From contig NC_134138.1 of assembly GCF_033958435.1 (NCBI RefSeq), forward strand, positions 80,400,298 through 80,464,297: a stretch of 64,000 nt of DNA, read 5' to 3'. This DNA is from Carettochelys insculpta. Its lineage: Eukaryota > Chordata > Testudines > Carettochelyidae. Position 1 is the first letter of the stretch. Each line of letters starts with the position of its first letter. The translations under genes and the position numbers were made by a program. Of the stretch, positions 12,801-26,500 are shown in pieces. The notes below the pieces were generated by a model. That model had not been told where the DNA came from. It saw only the letters and a list, made by a program, of their open reading frames with translations, and ran no database searches.

Positions 12801-15800
12801 GAAGAATTGGGTTTGTTTAGTCTGGAGAGGAGAAGACTGTGAGGAGACGTATTATATCCGTTTTCAAGTACATAAGAGGAACAAAAAATGTTCTGGTTAA
12901 TTTTTGAGGCTTGGATAGGAATCAATTGACTTAAATTGCAACAAGCACGTTTTATGTTGGACATCAGCAAAAATTGAAAAAATTGAAAAAATTGTTCTTA
13001 GTTAAGCACTGCAACAATTGTCTAGGTATGATATGGAACCTCTGTAATTGGAGATTTTTAAGAGCTTGTTAGTCAAGTCTAATCTGGGTAACACTTATTC
13101 CTGCCTTGAGGGCGGGGAATTGAAATGGAAGACCTCTTGAGGTTCCACCTAGTGCTATGGTTCTATGTAGATGGCATCCTTTGATCCTGCAGTTGAATCA
13201 CTGATGGAGGTATATAATTAGGTGAGAGTGCAATAGCAATCATTCATCCTTTCTCAAGTAATCACTGTTTTGTTATGGCAAGTGCTTAAAAATTACAAAA
13301 GCCCTCCAGCCCATTTAAATATTTTTGAAATAAGAGAATGTTACAGTGCTTCGTATGCACTTTTAAAGTAACTAATTACTTAATTTATACTTAGGTGTGG
13401 ACTGCACTACAAAAGAAATACAATTTAAGATATGCAACTCCAGCTGCTAGAATTGTCAAATTTCAGGCATGGTCCCACTGTGGGAGGCAGACATGAGAAA
13501 CTCTCCCATCGACTTCCCTTGTAGTACCATGGTTGATGGGGTGCCCTCAGGGTTTGATTTAGTGTGTTCCTAGTAGGTGAACTACATCAAACTCTGGAAG
13601 ATCTACTGCAGCAGCATCAATCTTCTGATTAGTGTGGACAAGCCTTTAGATGTCTGTGTAATGGTAACTTCCCATAAATGAGTGAAATGGAATGAACTGT
13701 TCCTTAAAATTTTTTATGGTAACTTGAAATATACTTGTCTTTTGAATAAAAATAAAGTATTGCTAGTGCACCAGCTCTTGTTTATATGTTGTTTTTTAAA
13801 TTTCCAAATATGCTTTGATTCACAGAACTTGCTTATTTTTGAGAACTTGATAGATCTGAAGCGCAAGTATTCATTTCCTGTTGAAGTTGAGGTGAGTATT
13901 AGTCCTGTGCTTTAGTGTAATACAGTGATAATGTTCATTGCTTTTAGTACTACGCAATCATTGGTTGTTCTCTGTGTGTTACATAATCATACATAAAGAG
14001 AAATGGTGCTTTTGAAAGCATAACAAAAACAGATGGAGGCCTCTTGCATAGTAAAATCCCAGAGCTTCTAGAAAATCCCAAATCCAAGGAATGAAAAACA
14101 TGACTGTGTATAAATTTAATGTATGGTTTTGGCAGATTTATTCCAAAGGTAAATCATTGGTAGTGTCATTCATTAGGTCAGCTGGTGAGATATTCTGTAA
14201 CACTGGTTATTAGCATTTGTAACTTAATGTTAAATAGCTTAAATGCTTTTCCCTCCCTGCATTGGTTCAAAAGCTATATTATAAATGTCTTAATTAACAT
14301 AATTTTCTAAATCTTTCTGTAAAAGATACTCAAAGTAGAACTCTTATTTTTAACAGCAAATTTAACCAATTTCAGAGCTCTTTTTGTGTTCTAGGTGCCT
14401 ATGGAAAGGAAGAAAAGGTACATTACTATTAGGAAAGATGCCAGGGATGCAGTACATGGGGACTCGGGTACGACACAAATGTTCGATGTTTGAAAAGTTC
14501 CACTCTTTATTTTTTCTTTCCTTAAAAGTACAATTCATTTTTGTACTTACATAGAATGTGTTTGGTTTTAATAGAGATGCATCTAGAAAAAAAAACTGTG
14601 TTTAAATTTCAGCTTTGCCGGTGGCAATGCTTGTGCGACTTCTGATTGTATGAACTCCTGAAGCAATGTTTTTGTCAGGAATTAGAATGGAAGCAAATAG
14701 AGTATAATTTCCTTCCACTTGCTCAATAGTCCGAAGCAGAGAACTGTGTAGGAATTGCTAACTTATACTGCATTTTTGAATTTTGATATGTTTGCAAAAA
14801 GGTTTTCGAACATTTTCCAACTCTTCTGTGTTTGTTTTCTGGGGAAGTGATCCATTCCATTGCTTTCTAATAATATTAAAGTGCAAGAACCTTCAAATTG
14901 CTAATAGATACAAATGTGTAGATTTGTTGCATCTGTGGAATAATAATACAAAGAAAGAGACTAATTTCCAGTTTATTGACAGACCTGTGCCTTACAGTGA
15001 ATCTTGGAAAAAGAGACCACCTTTATGAAAGGGTCATTTATGTACTCAATTCTGTTCCATGTGCAAATAAAGACAGCCACTGTACCTAGTCTGTCTTTCA
15101 TGAGGATATCACTTGGGTTAAGCAGCTAAATTTTGCTGTTTTTCTTGAGTAGAACCTGCAGACAGTTTTCACTGTAATTAGTGTTGTGATTAACAGTACA
15201 TTACTTTTCTTGTTTAGATGAACCTCAGTATTTGCCTTCAGCGTCATATATGGTAGATAGCAGTCTAAGTGAAGAAATGAGCCAATTTGATTTCTCAACT
15301 GGAGTCCAAAGTTTTTCTTATAGCTCTCAAGGCCCTACAGCTGCCAATCTACACTTCAGGAAAAAGGTGATGAGAGGTTTATACTGTGGAGAGGAAATAA
15401 TGTGTCACTATTTTAAAACTAGGTGTCATGTTGAGTTAAGTCTATAGGTCAGTCTGTTTTTAATGAGAAACATGAGGCATCAAAGCAAGTGGGATTTTTT
15501 GCCATCAGTTTGGTCCTTCTACTTACTGAATCTTCCTTTAATTTGAATGGGAAGATTTGCTCACTAGGGCAGAGGCCTTGCATTGTTGAAAGGAACTATC
15601 GTACAGACTTTCTAATCACTGAATCTAATTACAAAGAAGAATCTGTTACTAAATTAGTTTCAGAAGTATCTTAACTACAAGTTAAAGGGACACTATCATT
15701 TGTATTTTTTTTAATTTGACTAGATTTTAAATGGTTTTATGATTTACATTTGTGCCTGAGTTGTTCTTCCATTTTTTGTTAAATAGTCACAGTTTTGTAT

Positions 15801-17489
15801 TTCCCACTTACTGTTACTCTGTGTAAGATCCACAGAAAAGACACAGAAAAATGCATGAATGAATATGTAGGAGAAATCCTAAAACTGACCATTTGGTATC
15901 AAATACACACACAATAAACTGAACAAAGAGAACAGTATTATTTTTAATCTACTCTCATTTGATAATATAGTGTCTTGCTTGTTGCTTTAGACGGTCTGTT
16001 CTGATATAAGCCTGACTATGAGTTGACAGTTGCCCTTTAACATTTAGTCAGTTAGGAGGTTGCCATATTGAAAGTAAGATTTTAAGAATCAACTTCACTG
16101 TTTTGAAAAGTATCGGTCATCTGGGTATCACAGGTATTTAAAGCAAGGTCTATCAACATAATTATGATTTTATCTAATACCAGCCCATATTTTCATATTT
16201 GACACAAGGATATTTTAACAGTTGATTTCACTTAAATAAAATGGAGATACACATCTCATAGAGCTGGAAGGGACCTTGGGAGGTTGTTGAGTCTAGTCAT
16301 CTGCCCTCTTGGTGGGATGAAGCACCATCCCTGACAGGGTTTTTTTTATTATTATTTTTCAATCTATTTGACCCAGACCCCTAAATGGCCTCCTCAAGGA
16401 TTGAACTGTCAACCCTGGGCTTAGCAAGACAATGCTCAAACCACTGACCTATCCTTCCCCACAAATTAACCAAAATTTTATTATAATTATGGAATGTGCA
16501 ATAAACAACTTCAAAGAATTCTGATTTCTGCTGCTTTGTCATGGCAAAGCAAGTTTTTTATTTGTTCTTTACTTTCAAGTAAGATCTTTTTTGGGAAGTA
16601 CAATAGGTATGACTCTGCTCACTGGAAAACAGCCTCTGAATTTAGCAGTGATTGATTTTTTAATAAATAGCTTGACTGGGAGTGAAGATTAGGGATAGTG
16701 CAAAAAGTCTTGAGTGAGGTATATGGTGGTGGCACTCAGCTGTGGAGCTTAGTGTGGACACATCTTTGTTTTAATTCTTGAAATTTTGATCTTATATCAA
16801 GTACTTTTATTAGATATACATTGTATTAATCCCTGTTATATAGAGTTTCACTATCATGTCATTTAGAATGTAGAAACTTCGTATTAAGAGGTGTGCATGT
16901 GTGCGTGTATGTTGTAGAATAGTTCCTAGGGGTGAGGTAAAGAAAATCTCTGTACCCTTTATTTTTGGATTGTTTAATTGATTGCCCTGTTGAGTGAATG
17001 AAGTGTGAATGGTTAAGGCATGGAAGACAAGCACCTCCAGATACTTGCAAGGGTTGGAGAAGGGATGAAGCTGGATGCAGGACCAATAAGAACAATGGAA
17101 CCTGTGAAGTGGGACCTTTGGAAGAAGACAACACATGGACACCTTGGGAGTCATCAGCAAGTATCTGCTTTTGGAAACACCCCACTCTTTGAAGGTGAAG
17201 GAGACACTACCCAGAAGAAGGCACTACAGATGCCTAAATGCATATTCATAAGATTGCTCTCCCAGATTATGCATATGTGTGAGATGGCTGACTGGTGGCA
17301 AACTGCATGAGAGAGAGTGTGCTATAAATGGAAGGCATCTTGCACAGGGACCCCGGGTTTGTCTTGTCAGCTCTGGAGCACTGATCGGGATCGGCAGAAT
17401 CCTCGCTCCTCCGTCCACCCCCCATCTGTCTCACCTGGCCAGTTTAGTTAGTGGAGAGCAACTCTTGGTAACAGCTGCAAGACAGAGAA

Positions 17490-17534
<45 letters not shown>

Positions 17535-20500
17535 TTGAGAGAGAGAGAGAGAGAGAATATAATAGATATATGCATATGGTAAGTATTGATTGTTATACTA
17601 TGTACCAATAAATGTGGCATTCTGACTTTTCCTCCTGATAAGCTCTCATGCAGTACTTCTAAGTACAGCATTTGGCACGGTGATTTGGAGATGTGCAAAA
17701 TTAGTTCCTATGTTTTGGCAGAGATTTTGATTTGAATAACTTATTTCACATATTGCGTGTTTAAATATTGTTGAATACAGTTGGACATCTCTGGTCTGGC
17801 ACCCTTGGGACCTGACTGGATCTGAAGGAGGGAGTTTACTGGACCTGGGGAGGTCAAGGCTGGCACCTCTGTGGTTTTCTCTGGCTGCTGGCCACCCCTG
17901 CTGGCTGCAGGCCCGTTTCCAAGCTCCCCTCAGGGCTTCTGGCCCTGCTGCCTGTTCAGCAGGATTCCCGGTCATTGGCTCCCCTGCTGCTTGATTCCTG
18001 GCTGCTAGGATTCTCTCAGTCAGCGGGACCATGGATGTTGCGAGACCAGAGAGTCTGGTTTAGAGAGGTTCAACCTGTAATGCAGTTTGTATGCTAGAAA
18101 ATTATCATGAACAAATGATATAATTATGACATCTGAAGAACGGTGCATAGAGCTCCTCATGTTTAAGTGGCTCTCCTTATTTTGACAGGAACCCACAGAA
18201 TCCATGGATCTGGATGAACTGATGGAACTGGAAATGGATGAGCTCAATCAGCATGAATGTATGGCCTCAATGACGACTCTGGTTAAACATATGCAGAGAA
18301 ATCAGATTACACCCAAAGTAGATGAGGTCTGTATTGGTTCCTGGCTTACCCATCTCTATTTTAAAGGAATAGTCAAGCATTGGAATAGGTTGCCAATTGA
18401 GATTATGGAACCTTCATCACTGGAAATTTTTATACAGATATCTGTCCGAGATTGTCTAAGTGTTCAAACTTGGTCATGAATTGATCCAGGATGGACCAGA
18501 TGACCTCCAAAAGTCCCTTCCTGTCCTATATTTTTATTACTTTTTAACCTCAAGAAGGGGGGTTAATAATGGAAAACTTGTTTTTTAATCTTTGTTGCTT
18601 TCAGTCCCTAGTGTAATAAAATAAACCCGTTGGCAATTTTGAGTTATATGCATTTCAGGAGACCTGTTTAATTTGATTTCAGGGTATAGCTTCACCAGAC
18701 CTTCCGCCATGGATGAAGTTTATACACAGCAAATTGGGTAATCCGTCAGTGCCGTTAAATATTCGCCTCTTTTTAGCAAAACTCATTGTTAATACTGAGG
18801 AAGTGAGTATTTTTTTAAAAATGTATTACGTTCTGTCTCTGTAGTAAAATATTTATTACAGCTTCAGCTGTGTAACCTTTCAGAACAAAAAATCTCTACA
18901 GGTTTAACTTTGTTGCTTGACTGTTGGAGGAAGAGGATTTTGGTTTTATGCTTCATCTAAAAACTAGGTGATTTTTAGTTGGTTCAAAGGAATTTTAGCA
19001 ACTTCTGTGCACCAAAACTCCTGAGTTTTGTACAGCTCTCATTGAAATGGAATGTAAATCTGTATCATTACTGAATAAGTTCATTAGTTACTCCATGTGA
19101 AAAGATGTTCTTCTTCTATTTCGGGTCTAAAATATCTCCATCCTACACCAGTCAGTGTCTTTAAAATAAAGTATTCTTGACCAAATTAATTATACTGTTC
19201 CATTACATGGATATCAGATCCTATGTTGAAATTATTAATTTACTGAAATGCAGCAAACGCTGTTTTCAAAATAGCTTTGTATCAGTCTGACACACAGAGT
19301 AGCATTTTTTTACATTAAAAACTAAATGAAAAGTCAAAACAAAAAAGCAGTCAAGTAGCACTTTAAAGACTGACAAAATAATTTATTAGATGAGCTCTCG
19401 TGGGACAGACCCACTTTCGTCTGTCCCACGAAAGCTCACCTACTAAATTATTTTGTCAGTCTTTAAAGTGCTACTTGACTGCTTTTGTTTTGATAGTATA
19501 TAGACTAGCATGGCTCCCTCTCTGTTACTAAATGAGAAGTGTGTGTGTGCATGCAGGCCCTTGCAAATGTATGCATTTGCTTGCTTGCTTCATTCTGGAT
19601 GGGTGAGTGTATGCATTTGCTTGCTTGCTTCAGTCTGGGTGTGTGAGTTACTCTTCTGACTTCTAAGGGAGAGACATAGTATATGGAAAGCTGATAGATG
19701 GGCTCTAGCCGAAGAAGCTGTATAATAGTGACCTTGACTTTTGAGGGCACGTGCACAGAATACAAATGGGGTGGCTACCTAATTTATCAATGGGGAAATT
19801 TTCTTTAGGAGCTTTTGAAATTACTATCATGAGGACTTTGTATTATAATAGGCAAAATCTTCACAGAAAAGGTGTTGTAAGATGAGGGCCTGCAACATAA
19901 GCCCATGAATCACAGGCTTGATGTGCAGCCTGAGGCCTAAGCAATGTCTGATTTCCAGTACCTGGGGTGAGACAACAGGGAATAAATCACTGAATAATTG
20001 TCCTATTCATTCTCTGAGGCTGCGTGTAGACTGCGAATTGGTGAGAGAGGCTTTCCAGACATTTGGCCTGTGCATATGGGGCTACGTGTTGGAAAAATCC
20101 CCTCTCTTGAGACATCCCTTCTTCGTCGTGGGACGAGGTGTACAGGGATGTCGACAGATTGCTCCCAACTGGGAGATCTCTTCGGAGAGAGCTGCAGTCT
20201 GGATGTGTGCTCTGTTGACAGCAGTTTTGTCAACAGAAGCCAGCAATCTAGACATCGCCTGAAACATTCAGGACTGGCTGATAGAATGATTGGCCAGATG
20301 GCCCATTGGTCTGACCCAGTAGGGCTATTTTTCTGTTCTTATGTAAAAAATAGCTGTTGCTGTAACAATGTGATGTATAAATGCTCCTTGCATAGTAGGT
20401 TTGTATAGGTGGCTGTTCCTTATTTCTCTTAGGTTTTCCGACCTTATGCAAGGCAATGGCTTGGTCCTTTACTGCAGCTTGTTGTTTCCGGGGATAATGG

Positions 20501-23500
20501 AGGAGAAGGAATTCATTACATGGTGGTGGAGATCGTAGTTACTCTGCTTTCCTGGACCAGTGTAGCTGTTCCCAAAGTAAGTAAACGTGGAACATATTTA
20601 ATTACAGTAGATGTTGATTGCCAGTAAAAAGTTGCTCTTACCCACTAGTTGCTAATACAGAGAATCAGGTTTGCAAGGTGGCAGCCAGGAAAGAAAGAGC
20701 TGGAACATGTCTTCCTTGGTTGTAGCCAGGCAATCTGCCTTCGAGCAGGTGGCTTTTCTACCTGCAATTGGGAACAGTGATGCGGAGGAACTGTAGGGCT
20801 GTGCTGCACCTCTTCCTGCATTTTCCAACGATCAGAATTCAGTGTTTCCTAATCCTTCCTTCTCTGCGTACAGTCTGCAGCAGGGAGCAGCCTCGGGAGC
20901 ACAGGGAGAGATACTACGAAGCGCCAGTTTGCAGGTTTAGTCTTTGCTCTCCTCCCAGCCTGTAGTCCCTAACCTCCTGTATGGTGCCTGTGCACAGGCA
21001 GGTTTCTGGTGCTGTAGCCCCAGAAGGAAGCCCTGGGATGGGTTGAGCATGGGTCAGAGGCACATTTGTAGTTCTGCAGCCAGACAAGATACATTCCTGT
21101 GCTTTTTTCCCTGGTCACTGCCCCACATAACTGACTGCCAGGTAGTGCCTCTTCCAAAAAATGTTGTTTAGTAAGTGGCAGGCCATTGCTAATGTCTGAT
21201 CATGGGATCTTTCAGGTTCTTTCTTATTGGTCCACTAATGGCCATCTCAGTTGATGGGGGGAAAAGTCCATAAAATATCTGAGAAATGTATTAATGGATG
21301 CAAAAAATCTATACCCTGTAAAGTCATTTTTAAATATTTAGACCGATGGTGGACGTGAGTGCCACCTTTGTACTTCCCTGTCCCAAAAGAATTATCAGTA
21401 GTGGTATTTGGTGGCCTAGTGCCTTTTGGTGGTTCAGCTAGTTAATTATAGTAAGATGCCAGGAGTGTCATTCTGTGTCACTCTGAAGACTAGAATGTCT
21501 TTTGAGTCAGTCTGATGCAGTGGAAACAATCACTAGCTCAACTGAGAGCACTTTTTATTCAGACTATCACCAAGTTCAGTCATCACTGCGATTCAACCAT
21601 CTGTTACACTGAGAACTTGAAACTTTGGTGGTATCTCTTCCATATTATGAGTCCTTGACCATTGTGATAAAAATATAGTTTCATATGGAATTACCATGTA
21701 GCTGTTTTTTGTTGTCACTTTCATGCTAGGGAAATATTAAAGATGAGATACTGGCTAACAGATTGCTTGAATTCTTGATGAAGAATGTATTTCACCAGAA
21801 AAGAGCAGTGTTCAGACACAACTTGGAAATTATAAAGACGGTTGTGGAGTGCTGGAAAGACTGTCTTTCCATACCATACAGGTAATATTTCTCAGTAGAA
21901 AAAGAATGTAGGGAAATTGTGAACTGAGATGTGCAGAATGAAAGGGTTAGCCCAGCGATTTTCAAAATGAGATCAGAAATTGCAGATAGTCTGAGGGTTG
22001 GATGCTTTCACACACAGTAGTGAGGCATCTGTCAGTCTTCAAACGGTAATGCTTCCTTTTAACAGTAGCTCGGTCCAGGATTGTACAGGGTTTTTTGACC
22101 ACTTAGTCATTTTGTTAAACAAATCCTTTTATCATTCTAGCCAGCTGCTTACTCTCTTTATAGAAAGTTTACTTGCATTTCTCCCTGTTGTTAACACCAA
22201 CATTGCAGAGGCAACAAACACGGATGGCTCATACTGCTACATATCCTGCAGAGATGATAAGGCAATGAGAGGGGAGAAACTACTGAGAGAATTTTTTGTC
22301 CTTTTATTTTTTTATGCTCTTGAGTTATAAGCTGGTGATGTCTTTGAGGGTAGAAAACAGAAATCAAAAGATGAAAGTTTTGTAGTGGGGGATAATTGTG
22401 AGGGTTAGTGAATATTTTATATCATTTGTACTCCCAATAAAGCATTGTTCTTGTAGCCAGTCACTTTCACAAAGTTTGTACTGTACTTAGTGTGTATTCT
22501 ATCACATTCACTTTTTTTTCTTTACATCTTTCTCCTGCAGGTTAATATTTGAACAGTTTTCTGGCGGAGATCCTAATACAAAGGACAATTCAGTGGGAAT
22601 TCAGTTGTTAGGTATTGTTCTTGCTAACAACTTGTCTCCCTACGACACAAAGTGTGAAATAGACAGCATGAGGTGAGAATCCTGTCTACTTGGGGAGGTA
22701 ATTTTTCACTGTCAACCTGTCAATAAGCTGACAAGAAAGATGCTGGCAGCGTGGATGATGGGATTTGGAATGCTCATCTATTGGATCATCTTGTCTCTTC
22801 CTGGTGGTACCACCCATGCCTCCAAGAATCTTTGTCTAGCAGGTTGATAAAACTAGCTCTGAAGCTGTCACATACTTTAGGAGGTGAACAGGCTGAAGTG
22901 AAGATTTTTCTGCATTTGACATTATTGTGACCCCTACTTTTACAATTTTTGAACTCTGGGGCACAGAGTGGAGTTAGGAGTGGGGAAAACAAATATTTGT
23001 GACATTCTAGATCCCATTGTACTCAAGAATTCGAAGGGGGGTTATTGTGACCCTTGGTGAGCTTCATGAATATGAGGTGTTGTTAAAATAGTTCCACAAA
23101 GACTGCAGTTAAGACTGAATGTTAACTCATGAAATGGAGAGGGGCAAAGAATATATCTAGAGTGTCTTAGTTGTCTGATTTTAAAGAAAAAACAATTACT
23201 AGGATGAATGGCTCACAGCTGATTTTTTTTTTTTTTTTATATGCTAGATACTTTCAGGCTTTGGCCAATAACACGTCCTTAGTAAAGTACAAGGAAGTTT
23301 ATGCAGCTGCAGCAGAAGTTCTGGGACTTACTCTTCGATACATGGCTGAAAAGGAAAATGTGAGTGTGTTACATTGTGTCTTTTATCATTATTGTATTAA
23401 AGGCTGTTTTATTTATAAGTCTATAAGTGGAATACCCAATTCCAGCTTCAAAATGAGAGAATGTTACATTCAATGAGACCTGCACAAAAATTAGTTGCAG

Positions 23501-26500
23501 GAGATGCTACCAATGAGGATAGGAACTTAAGACTAAATCAACATATTAGGAACACTTTGCCTCTGTTTTATCATCTGTGTCTTGATCATGGCAGTAAATG
23601 GATCTGGGGGAGTTGTGTTCACCTCTTTTCTGCCAATGGGACTGACACGATGGAAAGAAATGTTTCAAATATGAGGAAAGGTGAATAAAAGCTTAGAGAT
23701 TCTCAGGGTCATATTTGCTATGAGATTTCTAGGTACCTGCACAAAGGGGCATATTATGAAAATGCTTCCTTAGCTACTGCTCTTGGAGTATTACTGTGGC
23801 ACTCCTATAAAGTAGCTATGTTGCTCTCTTCCCAGTCCAGTACATTCCATTTTTGTTCATCCTTTCTCATTCTGACAGGTGCATGATGCATACTGTTGGA
23901 CTCTTGCTTCTTTTCATTTTCAGGCACACGTTTTTTTAAAAAATTGGAAAAGAGGAATGGGTAATTTTGAATTAGTAAGCATGTGTAGTGGTGGTTCATA
24001 TTCTGTGTGTATATTCTTATACAGTATTTTACTAGTGTCAGAGAGCTAGCCATGTTAGTCTGTATTCTATCAAAACAAACAAGCAGTCATGTCGCACTTT
24101 AAAGACTAACAGAATAATTTATTAGATGATGAGCTTTTGTGGGACAGACCCCCTTCTTCAGGAATTATTCGGGAATTAATAAATTATTTTCAATTATTTT
24201 GTTAGTCTTTAAAGTTCTACATGACTGCTTTTTTGTTTTGGTAGTATTTTACTAGAAATACGCCACACAAAATCAAGAATTAGTTAGTGTTTGAAATAGT
24301 ACGATGGTGTGACCTTTTTCTTTCTATATTTAAGATGTTGGTCTCTACACAGTTAATGGAAAGCTATAAATTGTTAGATAGCAGCTCTGTTAAAGCAGGC
24401 AAACTGTATTTCATCCAGGTATGCTAGACTCCTGCTGTGAATTGTCCTAACGTCAAGATTAAGCCAGTGAAGTTTCACTTTAACTAAAAATATTCCCCCT
24501 ACCCATATTATAGTACTGTTACTTGATTTAAGTATTCCTGAATTTTGGGTAGTGACATTTGTTTAATGATGAAATGTTTCTGATTTTTCAGATATTTGAA
24601 GGTCCAGTTTATGACTGTGTCATAAAACAATTAAAACAGCATCAGGGCATCAGAGATGACAAGTTTATTATGTGCTTAAATAAAGTAGCAAAGAACTTTC
24701 CTCCTCTTGCTGACAGGTATGGTGAGATCATATACCCTATATATAGAAAAAACATAATCTAATAGAACAGTGATCCCCAAAGTGTGGGGCCTGCTCCCCT
24801 GGAAGGGTGCAGAGGGACATGCAAGATGGTGCATGTCCTGGGACAGGCTCCCCATGAGAGGCAGAGAGGGAGCACCACCCAGCCTATCACTGCTCTCAGT
24901 TTCAGCTCCACTCTAGCTGCAACACTGTCCTCCTTTCTCTTCCCCCCGCCCCGTAGCCAGTTAAGCCCCCAGCTCTGCCTTCAGCCGAAACTCCTCTGCT
25001 GAGCCAATTGTGCAGTAATGGAAGGGGAGTGTGGACAGATTCCATTCCTCAAAATGAGAAATGCCACTGGAAATGTTTGGGCATCTCTGTAATAAAATAC
25101 GACTTTTTTGCCTTTTGGTCACATAAAGGTTTATGAACACAGTATTCTTCTTAATACCAAAACTTCATGGTGTTCTGAAGACATACTGCCTGGAGGTGGT
25201 GCTGTACCGTGCAGAGGAGATACCTGATCTCTGCTTACAACTGAAGAGTAAAGATTTCATCCAAGTCATGAGTCACAGGTAAGTGAACAGGATCCTTTTA
25301 GCAACATGGCCACATTGTCTGAATTTTGCACATTATATTTTTCTAGTAGCGATAGATAGATGTTTACATGCTGTGTGCATTTGCTGTTCTAGGGTGTGTG
25401 TTTGGTTTTTTTTGAGAACCTTGCTCTCCTCTTTGAGCAAATGTAGATTAGAAAATCTGGCAGGTGTTTCCTACTCCTCCTATGTAAGTTGAAAACTGCT
25501 TATTGTAGGTTTTTTCCTTAGCTGTATGATGAAATCCTGGTTTTGAAATTATGACAAAACTCCCATTAACTTCAGTGGTACCAGGAGTTCATCCGTAATG
25601 TGTATTTGGTTTGGTTAGACTGATTTTTTTCAGTTAAATACAGAAATAAAATTATTACATTTTTATGTAATATGAAATTGCTGAATATTACTTTAATGTT
25701 CAGGTGTGTGTGTATAACTATAAATAGAATAAAAAAAACTAGTGCAATTGCTCTTTATCTCCTTTAGAGATGATGAAAGGCAGAGGGTGTGTTTGGATAT
25801 TGTATACAAGATGTTACCGAAGTTAAAGCCACTAGAACTAAGGGAACTTCTTCCTGGAGTAACAGGATTCATCTCTCACCCTTCTCCAGTATGTCGGGAG
25901 CGCATGTATGACGTCCTAATGTGGATTTATGATAACTACAGGTATGGATTCAGTCTCAAATGCATCCAACTGGATAAGAGCAATTATATGAAAGTGACCT
26001 GAATTGTTTCTGTCCTGGTGTAAAAAGTGAGGGAGTGTTGTTATCACTTGAGTTCCATTCCTCTCCTGATAGAGACTTAGACAGGTTTAAGTGACTTTTC
26101 CATCTTCATTTCTCCCATCTGGGAAATGGGATTATAATTGTTAAATATCACATCTGTGATTTTACCCATTCACCCAGAGCCAGAAAATTTGAAATTTGGG
26201 TCAGCTGGTCTGCACATGCACCCTGGCTCCCCTTGGCCATGTCTACGCTAGCCCAAAACTTTGAAATGGCCATGCAAATGGCCATTTTGAAGTTTACTAA
26301 TGAAGCGCCTCATTAGAATGCGGGCGGCCACAGCACTTTGAAATTGACGTGGCTCGCCCAGATGGGGCTCCTTTTTTAAAGGACCCCGGCAACTTCGAAA
26401 TCCCCTTATTCCCAACAGCAGATAGGAATAAGGGGATTTCGAAGTTGCTGGGGTCCTTTCGAAAAGGAGCCCCATCTGGACAAGCTGCGCAGCAGCAAGC

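Noticed and set aside
17444..17698. His-Thr-rich minus-strand frame and Cys-Val + strand frame
   Set aside because: Direct translation of the TG/GA microsatellite.
18204..18479. 91-codon continuous frame over exon w11
   Set aside because: Only the part to 18326 is exon; the rest is intron and CR1 tail read-through. A GT donor is present and w12 joins in frame.
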